Shown here: in pieces, positions 38,505-49,670 of the stretch
How positions within the stretch are numbered: position 1 is the first letter of the stretch
Layout of the letters: every line of letters starts with the position of its first letter
Origin: Phytopythium helicoides
Lineage: Eukaryota > Oomycota > Peronosporomycetes > Pythiales > Pythiaceae
Direction of reading: 5' to 3'
Assembly (NCBI GenBank): GCA_024867545.1
Contig: JANFNE010000011.1
Coordinates: 1,178,001-1,242,000 of the forward strand
Length of the DNA stretch: 64,000 bases
Position numbers and translations under genes: made by a program
Notes under the pieces: generated by a model
Database searches by the model: none
What the model was told of the DNA's origin: nothing
Seen by the model: the letters and a program-made list of their open reading frames with translations, nothing else

Positions 38505-39542
38505 CTACTTCTTGGCTAGCAGCATCTTCTTGCGCAGCTGCCAGTAGGGCTTGCGCACGCGGTCCGTCTCGCTCATAAGCTTGTCGACGAGCTGATGACA
38601 CGAAACATTTCAACGTCAGATGCCTACCCGAAGTTTAAAGAAAACCAAGGAACCACGCACCTCGACAGCTGAGGCGATGGCCGTGTCCGAGCCGTCGCCT
38701 TTAGCGTACAACTCCACCAGCAGAGCGGCGGCGAAAATGCAGTCTGGAGTCTTTTCCAGTGTTTCACGCAGCTTAGGCACGAGGGTTGGCGCGAAGTGCG
38801 TCTCGAAGCCCGCCACTAGCCCGCGCAGGTAGTTCCACGGACTCTCGTTGTGCACGGCGCGCTCAATGCGGTCGAACGCGTACTGAGCCTCTCGCTCGCG
38901 GTCGGCGGCCGCCAGCGGCGTCGTGTGCTCGAGCACGAACCAGCGGTGGTTCCACGCCGAATTGTTGCGCACGTCCTCGTCCAGCAGCTCGTCGACAGCT
39001 TCGAGCTCTCCATCCCACAGCCCAAAGGTCTTGATGGCCCACTGGCGATGAGCCCACGCATGATAGTTCTTCGAGTCGCCAGCAATAGCTGCGCGTGTGA
39101 AGCGCTTCTCGTCGCTACCATCACCCAGACGCGCGCAGATCTCGCGCCGGTGGTGCCAAATCTGGTAGTTCTTGGGGTGTTCGAGGGCCATCTGCTGCGT
39201 GAAGCGCAGCTCCTCGTGCAGGTCCGAGCCGAGCGCCTCGAGGCAGCGCCGGCGGAAGTACCAGACCGTGTAGTTGGCTGGGTTGGCGTCGATCACGTCC
39301 AGCGTCAGCGCGAGCGAGCGCGCACTGAACTCGCTCGTCTGCAGCACGCCTCGGAAGCAGTCCATCACGTCCGTGACTGCCGCGCCATGGCACTCCGTCA
39401 GTTACAAGGCACGCAGAGACCGGGAGAAGCGCCACGCACAGCGAGAGGAGTAGGCGATGCTCACGATCGGGCTCGGCCCGTCATCCTGCGGCACCTTGGG
39501 CACGTCCGCCCACGCAGGATCGTCGCGGTACGTCGTCGTCAT
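38505..39542 (-). CDS. FNTA: Protein farnesyltransferase / geranylgeranyltransferase-I alpha subunit
   Basis: The shared alpha subunit of the CaaX prenyltransferases, which attach farnesyl or geranylgeranyl groups to Ras/Rho-type GTPases. Exons (complement) 39542-39440, 39376-38661 and 38591-38505 give 301 aa. The start MTTTYRDDPAWADVPKVPQD matches the FNTA N-terminal WAD..PvPQdDGP block. Then SIAYSSRFTDVMDCFR and PPTA tetratricopeptide-like repeats NYTVWYFRRRCLEAL, NYQIWHHRREICARL, NYHAWAHRQWAIKTF, NSAWNHRWFVLEH and ESPWNYLRGLV. The C-terminus, DRVRKPYWQLRKKMLLAKK, corresponds to the R.EYW family end. Slightly shorter than human FNTA, which has an extra Pro-rich N-terminus. Confidence 0.94.
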
Positions 39543-39802
39543 GCTCGCTGCTTGCTCGGAAGTGGTGACAGTCGAGACGGGATCGCAGAAATGCAGTGTG
39601 GACCACAAAATGTGCATGACGTGGTGGTGATGACCTTCGTGAGGAGGAGGTCGCCTCCGTGATGGCAGGAAGAGTAGCTGCAGCAATTCTACAGCCGCAT
39701 TGAGCGAAAGATGTTGGCAATGCAATGGACGACTCTATTCCCTGCTAGGTCTTACGCTGCGCTACTCTGTCAGAGCTGGGAACCAGCAACGCGTTTGCCA
39801 CG

Positions 39803-40351
39803 TCACTGAGACTTGGCCTTCTGCTGGAGCACCTCCTGCATTTCCTCGGCGGCCTCCTTGGCCTGGTCAGTGGAGCGTACCATGAAGCGGTCGGAGGCCC
39901 AGCAGACGAGGAAGTAGAGCACGCCGATGGGCAGCTGGTCGATGTACAGGTCGCCGACGTCCTGCGGGAGGCCCATCCAGCGCTTGGAGAACGAGACGCC
40001 GAACCAGAGTGCCTGCAGCAGCGAGAAGGCGAAGGCGACCTTGAACGCCAGCAGCGTGTTGAAGAAGCGGCGGATGAAGATGGTCGTGGCGAGCGCGATG
40101 ACGATGGAGAGCACCTCGAAGCCCGCGACGAACTGCAGCCCGGCCTCGGTCTGCTGCATGCGCTGCAGCGCCATCCAGCTCATGATGAACACGAGGCCGA
40201 CCATCTTGCCGAGGAAGGCGACCCACAGGTCGTTGAAGTAGATGGTCTTGGCGTAGTGCTGGTTGACGGCGGCCGCCGCCTGCTCCTCGATCGCCGCCTT
40301 GACCTCGGCCTTGGCCTTGCCCACCGCCGCCTGCTTCCTCTTGCCCGCCAT
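39803..40351 (-). CDS. Small multi-pass membrane protein, 182 aa, unassigned
   Basis: A single exon starting MAGKRKQAAVGKAKAEV. A basic/Ala-rich N-terminal helix precedes about four hydrophobic segments (VAFLGKMVGLVFIMSWM, FEVLSIVIALATTIFI, VAFAFSLLQALWFGVSF, LPIGVLYFLVCWAS) and a charged C-terminal helix ending QQKAKSQ. No family recognised. It starts 409 bp from the divergent GrpE gene and probably shares its promoter region. Confidence 0.7.
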   Translation of the reverse strand: MAGKRKQAAVGKAKAEVKAAIEEQAAAAVNQHYAKTIYFNDLWVAFLGKMVGLVFIMSWMALQRMQQTEAGLQFVAGFEVLSIVIALATTIFIRRFFNTLLAFKVAFAFSLLQALWFGVSFSKRWMGLPQDVGDLYIDQLPIGVLYFLVCWASDRFMVRSTDQAKEAAEEMQEVLQQKAKSQ

Positions 40352-40760
40352 CTCCCGCGCTCCAGTCGTTCAGCTAGTCGATCGCTTGTGCTCGTGGACG
40401 CGCAGAGGGGCCGAGAGCTCCGCCGCGCTGGAGATGAAGTGGCGAGCGTCACGTGCCGCCGATCGCTTCGGTGGCTTCGCTTTGCCCCCAGCAACTGACA
40501 CGCCTGCTCCGGATGTCAAAGGTCGCGCGAAGGTCGCTCTATCCCATTCACCTTCGCGCGACATCTCCCCTCCCCCCCACTCCGATTGCGCCATCTTCCA
40601 CAACCCTTTTTTACGGCTGCCTTTTTACACTTCAAGCAGCTTTTTACGCGCCGGTCGCGGGCGACCCACCCGTTCGACCCGCAGCCTGTTGCTGGGTGAG
40701 GCGCAACATTCGATCCGCCGAGCGCCTGCCTGCCTGCCTCCCCCGCCTCCTCTCGTCCTC

Positions 40761-41435
40761 ATGCTGCGCCGCGTCGTGCTGAGCCGCTCGCTGACCGCGT
40801 CGCGCGCCTCGCAGCAGCTGCGCGGCGTCTGCCGGTCGGCCGCCGCGCTCAACGGCGAGAAGCCCGAGGGCGAGGCCGCCGAGCCCAAGGCCGAGGAGCC
40901 CAAGGCCGAGCTGAGCGAGAGCGAGGCGCTGGCCAAGCAGGTCGAGGAGCTCACGGCCAAGAACAAGGACATGAACGACCGCCTGCTGCGCGCGCTGGCC
41001 GACGCCGAGAACGTGCGCCGCATCTCGCGCGTCGACGTGCAGCACGCGCGCGAGTTCGCCATCTCCAAGTTCGCCAAGGCGCTGCTGGACGTGTCGGACA
41101 ACCTCAAGCGCGCCCACGAGAGCATTGACATTGAGGAGCTGCACCCCGAGCACCACCTCAATGCCATCAAGTCGCTGCACGAGGGTGTCGTCATGACCGA
41201 GCAGCAGCTGCAGAAGGTCTTCCGCGAGTTCAACATCAACCAGGTCGGCGCCGTCGGAGACAAGTTCGACCCCAACGTGCACGACGCGCTCTTCGAGTAC
41301 GAGGACGCCGCCAAGGAGGCCGGATCCATCGGACAGCTCATGAAGGTCGGATACCTGCTCAACTCGCGCGTCATCCGCCCCGCCCAGGTCGGTGTCGTCA
41401 AGGGCTCCAACAACAGCAACAACACCTCGGCTTAG
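40761..41435 (+). CDS. GRPEL1: Mitochondrial GrpE-type nucleotide exchange factor (Mge1)
   Basis: GrpE/Mge1 releases ADP from mitochondrial Hsp70 in matrix import and folding. 224 aa, intronless. Residues 1-30 (MLRRVVLSRSLTASRASQQL) are a typical Arg-rich mitochondrial presequence, followed by an acidic/Ala linker. The long dimerisation helix has KNKDMNDRLLRALADAENVRR. The GrpE core AREFAISKFAKALLDVSDNL and the beta domain GDKFDPNVHDALFEYED, VGYLLNSRVIRPAQVGVVKG match the PROSITE GrpE region. ATG 40761 is chosen because it gives the presequence; the frame is open far upstream without an alternative supported start. Confidence 0.95.
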   Translation: MLRRVVLSRSLTASRASQQLRGVCRSAAALNGEKPEGEAAEPKAEEPKAELSESEALAKQVEELTAKNKDMNDRLLRALADAENVRRISRVDVQHAREFAISKFAKALLDVSDNLKRAHESIDIEELHPEHHLNAIKSLHEGVVMTEQQLQKVFREFNINQVGAVGDKFDPNVHDALFEYEDAAKEAGSIGQLMKVGYLLNSRVIRPAQVGVVKGSNNSNNTSA

Positions 41436-41833
41436 ATACCTAGATGCGCCGGCGAGGTGTTCACCCCTCGGCGACCGTGTGTATGTAGTTAGTTTGTCTT
41501 TTTTTCAGCTCGCAATACAGGCATGGTGCTGCCATGCCAACTTTTTGCGATTGATGAGGAATGCATTCGCAGAGTCCTGCATCTCCTTCCTGCGAAAAAG
41601 CAGCGCAAGCTCGAGAATGTCAAAAAGCACAACAACAAAAAAGCCGCGGCGAAACGTTGGATTAGATATATGAAGTGACAAACGCCTTGGAGAACTCGTG
41701 TTAGAGCATTTTTGTGGGTCTTCGTGGGGCCTCGAGAGCCACGCCGTCTTGCTTGACTCTGGGGTGTTCTGTAAAAAAAAAAAAAAGTCGGACAGGGCCG
41801 ACTGCTCTTCGAGCGCGAGGAGCGACGCGCGGA

Positions 41834-43550
41834 TCAATACAGGGAACTAGCGCCCGATACGAGCTGGTGCTCGAAAGGCACATCCGGCAAGCTGTCGTCG
41901 TCGTCTGTCTCGGTCTCGGACGTCCGCGACGCGCGCTTGGCGCGGTGTTTCCGCTCATAAAATAGCATGTAGGCGCAGCTACGCAGCACTTCATCGGCAG
42001 ACACTTCCCGCACCACGTCGTCCGAGATGAAGAACCACTGATTGGTCGGGGCTGTACGCCGGAACGCTGTGAAGTGGCCGCCACGCTCATTTCCATGATG
42101 CAGGATCACTGCTGCCAGATCGTACATGAGGTGATGCCCCTCCTTGTCATCCTTCAATGACTGCGGCGAGTTCTGGCGTTTGTTCTGAGTCGACGGGAAT
42201 GGCACAGACGGAGACAGCAACGGAGACGAGGCTGACGGCGACGACGACGAGGATGACGACGGCTGCCGGCCCATCGCCATTCGTTGCCGCAGCCCACCGC
42301 TTCCACGCGAAAAGCCGTTCATGCGCTTCCGCTTTGCGTCAGCTCCAATCTCGTACTCACAGAACGGGCTCATGTCAAGCTCCAGCGGGAATTCGACGTA
42401 CGTCTCGAGCTTGCGAGCACTGCCGCTCCAGGCATTGTACACCTTGCGGTTGAAGTGGAAGCAGAAAATGTCTGGACTCCGAGAGAACTGCATCCGCTTG
42501 TGGCAGTCTTGCAGGCTGCGCGGGATTGGACGTTCCAGGCTGTCAATAGCAACTGGCTCATCCGCAGTCAGGTATTTTTCCAGAGTGTGGATCCAGTCCT
42601 TACGCTCGTGCTGAGCGATCTCCAGCTCGAATGCGCCAACCGTGTCCTTGGACGACATGCGCTTGAGCTGCTCTACAGCGAGGGCGTATTCGCGTTTTGT
42701 GAGCTTTAGCTCCTCCTCAATACTGCAGTGGCCGCACTCGACGCCCTGGATTACCTCCGGCTCGGTATAGAGCTTGAGGCAGTCTGCCAACCGAAGGGGC
42801 TTGGTAGTCGCGCCGTTCTGGCCAAAGGAAAGCGACACGTCCAGAAAAGGCTGGTTCGTGATCGGGCGGTACTCTCCGCACGCCGTGCACTGCAGCAGGT
42901 TGACCTGCAGCCCGTAGAGCGGGTTCCAGTTACGCTCGTCGAGCGCCTGCATCCTCCTGAGGTCGCTGATGGATTGCGATCCTTCGTCATCGAAGCTCTG
43001 GTTGACGAGGAAGCAGAGCCCTCGGTCTTGTACCGCACACCTCCTCTGCTCGTCCGTCACCAGGTTCACGAGGAACTGCAGCAGCTCCTGCGAGTCCTGC
43101 TCCAGTCACGTCTTGTGAGCCTTCCATCCCGACGCACCCACAATAAACGCCGCTATAGATACCTGCTGCTTGTTGCCGCGGAAGGCTGAGAGCTTGTAGA
43201 CGAGCTCGGCGTTGAGCGTGCGCGGCACGACTGGCGCGCGCACCTCCTTGTGGTCCCTGGGCGCCAGCGCTGCTCATCCAACACGGCACAACGCACAGCA
43301 ACGTAAGCGCCAGGCCCGCGTCCGTCTCCCTCAACTCCCAAGGCCGCGCACCCTGCAGACAGTCGCGCAGCGCGCGCGTGAATGGAATGTCGTGGCCCGT
43401 GGCGCGCGCGTTGCGCTCGATCTCCTGCAGGTACTCCTGGAAGCTGGCCACCGACGCCAGCGCCTGCAGGATGGCGTTGAAGAAGCACGTGTTGCCGAGG
43501 TTCTGGATGCCGGGCACGGCCACGCGAGAGCTCGCGTCCAGCAGCTTCAT
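41834..43550 (-). CDS. Ubiquitin-specific protease (peptidase C19), possibly USP30-like
   Basis: Cysteine protease that removes ubiquitin. Exons (complement) 43550-43352, 43269-43163 and 43096-41834 give 522 aa. Seen: the Cys box PGIQNLGNTCFFNAILQALA near residue 13, the QDSQELLQFLVN block after the second intron, a zinc ribbon (LLQCTACGE and VECGHC), CFHFNRKVYN, and the His box ERGGHFTAFRR with WFFISDDVV and AYMLFYER. The core order is complete, so the enzyme should be active. A Ser-rich insertion (about residues 385-420) and a low-complexity acidic tail are extra. Closest in layout to the small USP30/UBP27 type, but subfamily is uncertain. Confidence 0.92.
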
Positions 43551-44234
43551 GGCCTCCGATGCCTGCGCGTCAGCCTCCGCGCGCCGCCACCGCCGCGTCA
43601 CTAGCGTCGATGCGTCGCCCGATCCGTCCGCGCCGCCCGCCGCCGTTCGCCTGCTGCCTTTCGCCGGTAAGTTATGCCGGCGCTTCCCCTCCCCCGGGCG
43701 GCTTTATACCTTCCGCGCTTCCGGTGAGCCAGCTGTCTCATTTTTCTTGCGAGGTTTCGGCCAATGGGGGAGGAGGCGATACCATATTTGACCAATCAAA
43801 GGGCTCAAATCAGAAATGGTGGGTAATGCCGACGAAAGATGACGATGAAGTTTACGGCCCCCTTGAACCGTCCATACTGAGTCAGTATACTGAACCCAAG
43901 TGAAACCGCACCCGCGGAATCGGCACAGGGGTCAAGTGGTGATCCCGCGGCATCACCTGGCGCTCTTACACGCGTGCCACCGCCGTCATGATGCACTGCA
44001 AGCCACTGTGGAACCTTTGCAGGTGGCTGCAATGCAGGTGACTGCAGTCGATCGACGCAACAGAGGTGACGGGCGTATCGCGACGCCCCGCCAGCTTCAA
44101 CATGCGCAAGGCGTGACTCGCCAAGGATGCGGCGCTCCATGGAATGATACACGTTGCGTTCCTTCGCGTCGCGCCATGAGCTCGACCACAGGCGACAACG
44201 CTACTACACGAGAGGGATAGTCATGATTGGGACC
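43551..44234. other. Intergenic region
   Basis: Between the USP start and the 3' end of augmin subunit 7. No feature recognised. Confidence 0.35.
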
Positions 44235-45685
44235 CTACTTGAGGCGCAACCGGAGAGAAAACTCGAGCGCGGTGAGCTGGTCGCGTAGCTCCGGAGCGAT
44301 CGCGTCGACGGCTTTCTGGCAGCTGCACAAAGTGGCCTCGGTGTCAGTATCTGCGCGAAAGCGAGCTCATCCCGTGACCGAAGCAGCAGCAGCATCGCCG
44401 TGTATGCACCGTGGCAACTTACTGGGCGAGAACGTTGGCAAGCTGGTCTTGGTGCTCGGAGCTGGCAACAGCCTCGTGTAGAGTCTAAGCAGCACAGAGT
44501 CAGAACACAGCGCTGGTGATCACCAACGAGTCACGCTTGCCTCGGTGTTTTGGAAGAATGCCAGCAAGGCGCTCATCCTCTCTGCCAACGAGCGAGACGC
44601 CGGTCCAAGTCCGACGAGCTGCGGTTTCGCTTGATCCGTCCAGCATGACGCGTCGTCACGGAGCATTGTGTTGACCCTGTCACAACAACGAGCACCATGT
44701 GATCAAAACCCTCACGTCCGAGGCAGCTGTTCAGCTGAATCGATTACCTTGCGATCAGATCCAGTGTGTCATTCAAGGTGCTGACAAGCTCGTGGCTGAG
44801 CGACTTTGGGGGTTTCCAGGAATCGTAAGCCGTGTGCTCCATCTTCGAGCGCCTGAAGCAAACCCACCTTTGCATCGGGAAGTTCGTCAATCATACCCCT
44901 GCTTCCTCGCAGCCCTTCTAGGTGGTCTCTCGCCGATTCAACGCGATTTCGCAGCGCTTCGACTTGCTGCTTGCACGGCACAACGGCACTGTAAACGACA
45001 AGCACTGTTCACACGACCGAAAGTGCATGCTCACCCGTTCCAGCGACGTCACGTCTTCGCCCAGCTGCAGCGAGCTCTGAGCTATGTCGAGCCCGTCGTT
45101 GGTCTGCAACTGGATGCTCATGGGAAAGATCTGGCACTCGCTGCTGAAGATACTCGCCTGGTGAGAGGCAATGTCGTCGAGCAGCCGCATCGACTCCTCT
45201 AGCGTAGCCGCCTCTCCGTTCTCCTGCCACCGCATCAATCACACCACCAGTGCTAAGCTCATCAATAAATTCTGCCATAACATTCTCCCCACTTCCAACC
45301 TCCAGCAAAACACGACCATCCACCGCATCGACCACATCCTCGATCATCCGCTGGGCTTTTTCCTGCTCGATGCTCGGCTCCAGCAGCTCGTCCGCATTGA
45401 AAACCCCCTGCAACCTCCAGAGCATCAGAGCCCATCGATTTCCGCACGATAACGATGCTACCGACAACACACCAGCGAGCGCAGCCACTTCGCGAGCTCC
45501 CCATCCGGCGGGTCGTCGCGCACCCAGCGCTCGTCTTCCGCCAGTCGCGCGCTCGGGTCCAAGAAGACGGCGCGCAGCCACAGCAGCAGCGGCCGCCGCA
45601 GCTCCAGAGCACTGAGCGCCGCGCTGCTCGCGGGGGCCAAGAAGTCTGGGCAACGGAGCCGCGCCAGCTTGGTGCTCAACGTCAT
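44235..45685 (-). CDS. AUG7: Augmin subunit 7 (HAUS7/AUG7-like)
   Basis: Augmin recruits gamma-tubulin to existing microtubules for branching nucleation in the spindle. Eight exons (complement): 45685-45473, 45407-45300, 45223-45035, 44966-44868, 44803-44748, 44676-44541, 44484-44423 and 44322-44235, giving 316 aa (Arabidopsis AUG7 is about 329). Diagnostic stretches: KLARLRCPDFLAPASSAAL (matching the N-terminal CH-like part), MRLLDDIASHQASIFSSECQ followed by IFPMSIQLQT (plant: [20 protein letters not shown]), and KPQLVGLGPASRSLAERMSA in the C-terminal coiled region. The intron after exon 6 uses a GC donor (GCAAGC). Exon joins required a downstream acceptor twice to keep frame, but the full reading is consistent. 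Call by eye-made similarity to plant AUG7. Confidence 0.85.
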
Positions 45686-46014
45686 TGGTCCCCTGTGATA
45701 GTGACACTTTTCGCAGTTGAAGTGAAAACTTATCGAAAGCTCAGTGATGACCTTCATGTAGATTTATGATCTAACGCTTATGAGACTGCTGGGAGCCTAC
45801 CACCGCTAGTTTCATATGCGCGGTACGCGACATAGTCGGTTAGGATGCTAGATACGCCATCGGCACAGAACCATTAGTGGTCAGTACCACAGACAAATTG
45901 AGACGAAATGGCGACGACGGACCGGACTACAGTGTGCCCTACGCGGCACCGACACAGATCGGTCCACGTGACGCGAGCGGGGTTCGTTGGCCCGATTGCA
46001 TCGAGTATCTGTGT
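45686..46014. other. Short intergenic region
   Basis: 329 bp between AUG7 and the PP2A B''-type gene on the same strand. It may contain an extra 3' exon of the latter; none recognised. Confidence 0.35.
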
Positions 46015-47762
46015 CTATGCTCCACGAGCATTTAGTGGGCAGGAGTAAAAGTAGTTACTACAAGCACGAAACCATACCCGAAGTTGATCGATTGTTGGAA
46101 CCCCACTGGAGACCTCACTGACAGTACCTCTCATATTGTCGTCAGTTTCGGAATGGGTTGATGCATGGAATCGGATTTTGGCTAGGAGGCTACGCAGGAA
46201 GAAATCGAGTGTGAAGGTGTCGAGGAACCCCTGTTGCTGAAAGTCAAGCACGTCCCAAAAAAACTGCAAAGGAGTCAATCGCACATTAGCCTTAGATCTC
46301 GAGGAGATTCATAACAAGCAGCAAGTCCACACGATGGTACCCGTAAAGCTGCGGTTGACGAGTTGTCCATCATGGTGAGTGCAAAATCGATGTAGCCTCG
46401 AAAATCTAGCTCTCCATCGAAGGTGTGCACGTGATAGTAAACTTGCTCCACGAACGCGGAAGTCAAGTCGTGTGTTGGCTCACTTTTACCATTCCTTGAC
46501 CTTCCAGGTTGTTGAACGAGCAGGAAAGCTCGCTTCTTGCCAAAATCTTGGATTTCTGATATGTTAAGAAGCCCATTTCGATCCGAATCGAGCTGCTGGT
46601 ACTGTTTGAACAAGCTGAGCGCTGAGTCAGGATTGAAAAAGTCAAAACAGCTATAGACACAGCCGTCTAGTCTCGGCTCTCTCGTTTCATTGGTAGAAGA
46701 GTTGGTGTCAAAAAACATTCTCATCCCCGCATCAAGGCGTCTGATAAATGCTCGAAGAACAGGACACTCAGCCAAATCATCCAGTGAGGTAAGAGCCGAC
46801 CCACTGGTGCTCTGAAGTTGACGACTTGAAGGTGAATAGTGCGGTAGCAATAGTGCTCGTGTGCAAATAAGTTGATAATACTCCAGCATATCATCCAAAA
46901 CGACGATAGTCCTGTCCCTTGCTGCAGTGATAATTTTGCTTTGAATGAAATTCGAGTACTCGAGCTCGGCCACTTGCTCGTCAGTAGATTTCAAGTTCCT
47001 GCCCACAAAAAAGCAGTTGGTAAACCAATTTCAGAGCAAATGCACAACAGAACACGTACAATAAGTTGCGAGCAACGCACACCACGAGCTGAGTCTCGCA
47101 AAGATACTCGAGCAAATGGAGGGCATTCACTGTTCGATCGACTGGATTCATAAGCTGGTACACGGTAAACGGTAGTTACAAGCGTGAGTTCGTAGCACAC
47201 GCTATGGAAATAAAGGGCTCGTTACCGACCGCAAGGAAACATTGTGCTGGCAGTAATCGTCGTAACTTCGTTTGCGTGGACAAGGCGGCCCAATTCCCGA
47301 GGACGAGTTCTTTGTAGTTCTTGTATGAGAGCAACAAACTCCTTCGCTCGCGAATAAACCTGTCGACCAGGAGCAGATTGGTAGTTGCCTGGGAGTGAGT
47401 GGCTAAAAGGCGTTGCTGAAAGCTGGACGCAACAACAGGCACTAACATATAGTCAGATTCAACAACTTTAAGTTGGTGCGAATGACGTAGACTCTAACCA
47501 GCCAGGCTGTCAAGATGCACCGTTAGATGTTCAATGTCTTCTGCTGTCAGCGCCAATTGACGCAAATCATCTTGTGCAAGATGATTACAAACCGCACTAC
47601 TCGGTCCTCCCGAGCTCTGCTTCTTCTTCTTCTGAAAAGTGGGGAGTCAGTATCGCGTTTCACTGCTGTTGATGCTACCTAGCAGTCGACTCTCACAGGG
47701 AAGTAGAAAGGAGGGATCTGCCCATCAACGCAAGCCGTGTTGAGAGTTGGCGGGCGTTGCAT
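46015..47762 (-). CDS. EF-hand PP2A regulatory subunit, B''-type (PPP2R3C-like)
   Basis: B'' subunits target protein phosphatase 2A; the PPP2R3C/TONNEAU2 branch acts at centrosomes and cortical microtubules. Exons (complement) 47762-47697, 47631-47499, 47441-47230, 47154-47060, 46998-46341 and 46263-46015 give 470 aa. Seen: MQRPPTLNTACVDGQIPPFY, a B''-like N-terminal helix region, LFKQYQQLDSDRNGLLNISE (an EF-hand with DSDRNG loop), YHVHTFDGELDFRGYIDFAL, and FFWDVLDFQQQGFLDTF, the order found in PPP2R3C. Frame requires a weak donor (GTCGGT) at 47229 rather than the GTAACG four bases later. The C-terminus (after SGVPTIDQLR) may instead continue in a further unseen exon. Confidence 0.75.
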
Positions 47763-48212
47763 CGCAAAATTCAGTCAGGGCAGGGACCAAAGATAGTTCG
47801 TGATCAAACAAATCTGAATTTGTGAAGCAAGTCGAAAACCTTGGCTAAGATTGACAGCGCACACAGCGTTCACGGTCAAGACTGAGAGGCGAAGATCCTT
47901 TGGCTATAGTTGGTGCAGTTGCTGCAGACACCAGTTGTTCGCTGGGGTTGACACCAACTTCCGGAGATGGCTCTCAGTAGTCTAGGATCCCACCACGATG
48001 CAACTGTTGTGCCTGTTCAAAATGCACGCGTGTATGGGAGAATAAATGCCGTCACTGGCTCCGGAGTGCTGCATGTCAACTGACACTTGCATGAATCGCA
48101 CGACAACCTTCAGGGACCCATGCGCACAAACGAGCTGTAAAGACGAGGTCGAACCATTCAACCGCGTTTATCTCTTTCTGTTGTCACTCGAACTAACGGG
48201 TACTCGCGTCGT
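47763..48212. other. Intergenic region
   Basis: 450 bp between two minus-strand genes. No feature recognised. Confidence 0.35.
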
Positions 48213-49670
48213 CTACATGAGCAAGTTCTCACCCTGATAGTGGAACACAGCCACACTCGTGACGAAGATGGCGACGCTCGTCAGCACCTGCTGGCGCTGG
48301 GGCGTGAACACGGCCGAGACCGACTCACGCAGCTTCTGGAACCGCGACTTCTGCACGACCGGCTGGCCGAAGCGGCTCGACAGCAGACCCGACTTGGGCT
48401 TCGAGGCACTCGACGAGCTCAGCGTGCGCTGGCTTGCGTTCAGGCGCTCATATTTGGTGCGCAGGCTCGCAGCCTCACGCTCCAGAGCCTGCAGAGCGGC
48501 ATCCGCCTCCTGCTTCTTCTTGGAGAGCGCCATCGCCGCCGCGCTCAGCTTCTCAATGTCCGACATCACGAATGAGGCCTGGACGTGGAATCGGCTCACA
48601 GGCGCGACAGGCTCCTTCTCAGCCACAGCCTCGACAGCCTCGACAGCCTCAGTCTCCGTAGTCTCCTCCACCTCGGCGGTGACCTCCTTCTGCTCCTCGT
48701 CGGCCTTCTCGCCCTCAACAGTCTCCTCATCCTTGTCCTCGGCAGCCTCGTCTTGAGTCTCCGTCTTCTCAGACTCTTCAGCCTCCTCAACCTTCGCCGT
48801 CTCCTCAACCTTCACCGCCTCCTCGACCACTTCGGCAGTCTCCTCAGCAGCCTCAACAACGGCGGCGGCAGCCTCGTCAACGAACGAGTACCACTTGTCA
48901 AGCTTGACGTCCTCACCAAAGAGGCTTGAGATAGGGATCTCGACCTCCTTGACGGGCTCGGCGTCCTCCTCGGAAGCGGACGCAACCGTGATGATAATGA
49001 CGGCCTCGCGCGACTGCACGGGGTCGAACACGAACGTGGCCGGGAACGAGAGCGGCTTGGGGGCGGCCTCCTCGACCTCCTTCTTCTGCTCATCGCCCTC
49101 GGCCTGCTCCTCGGCCTGTTCCTCGTCGTTCTTCTCCTGCTCCTCCTCGTCCTCAACGGCGACGGCGTCCCAGGCGACGGTGCGCACGACGGGCACCTTG
49201 GCCTTCTTGACCTTCTTCTTGATGATGGTGCGCGTGATCTTGGTGGTGGTCTTGAGCTTGCGCGGCGTCTCTCCTCCCTCGTGCTCGTGCGGCACGGCGC
49301 CGGCCTCGACGACGTGTCCGTGCTCGTCCGTGGTGACCACGTCGCGCTTCTCGACCACCTCCTCGACCTCCTCGAAGTCGTCCTCGTCCGACTCGAACTC
49401 GGGGTCGATGGCCACCGTGATGGCAGCCGCGGGCACCGGCGCGTCGCCCTCCACGCCCGCGAGCGTGAGCGTGAGGCGGCCCACGCTCCTGGCGCTGGCG
49501 CCGCCGCGCTCGCGCAGCATGTCCATGGCCGCGAACGCCGCCTGCAGCTGCTCGTCGATGGCGCGCACCTCGTCCACCTTGGCCGTCACCTTGCGCCGGC
49601 ACTCCATGTACTGCACCGACGCCTTCTGCACCAGCGCGGCCACCGCCGCGGACGAGGACGACGTCGCCAT
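48213..49670 (-). CDS. Acidic Glu/Val-rich protein with C-terminal tail anchor
   Basis: A single long frame of 485 aa from MATSSSSAAV (an upstream in-frame ATG at 49742 would add 24 residues). The N-terminal helix is followed by RLTLTLAGVEGDAPV and long acidic tracts (repeated VEE, EEA and AEVEETTE-type units, about residues 260-365). A beta-type stretch (SREAVIIITVASASEEDAEP, EIPISSLFGEDVKLDKWYSF) resembles part of a C2-like fold. A coiled coil (KLSAAAMALSKKKQEADAAL) comes before a basic Ser-rich segment. The last 25 residues form one hydrophobic helix (QVLTSVAIFVTSVAVFHY), i.e. a tail anchor. A strong donor (GGGTGAGA) just before the stop may splice to another exon. No family assigned. Confidence 0.7.
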   Translation of the reverse strand: MATSSSSAAVAALVQKASVQYMECRRKVTAKVDEVRAIDEQLQAAFAAMDMLRERGGASARSVGRLTLTLAGVEGDAPVPAAAITVAIDPEFESDEDDFEEVEEVVEKRDVVTTDEHGHVVEAGAVPHEHEGGETPRKLKTTTKITRTIIKKKVKKAKVPVVRTVAWDAVAVEDEEEQEKNDEEQAEEQAEGDEQKKEVEEAAPKPLSFPATFVFDPVQSREAVIIITVASASEEDAEPVKEVEIPISSLFGEDVKLDKWYSFVDEAAAAVVEAAEETAEVVEEAVKVEETAKVEEAEESEKTETQDEAAEDKDEETVEGEKADEEQKEVTAEVEETTETEAVEAVEAVAEKEPVAPVSRFHVQASFVMSDIEKLSAAAMALSKKKQEADAALQALEREAASLRTKYERLNASQRTLSSSSASKPKSGLLSSRFGQPVVQKSRFQKLRESVSAVFTPQRQQVLTSVAIFVTSVAVFHYQGENLLM

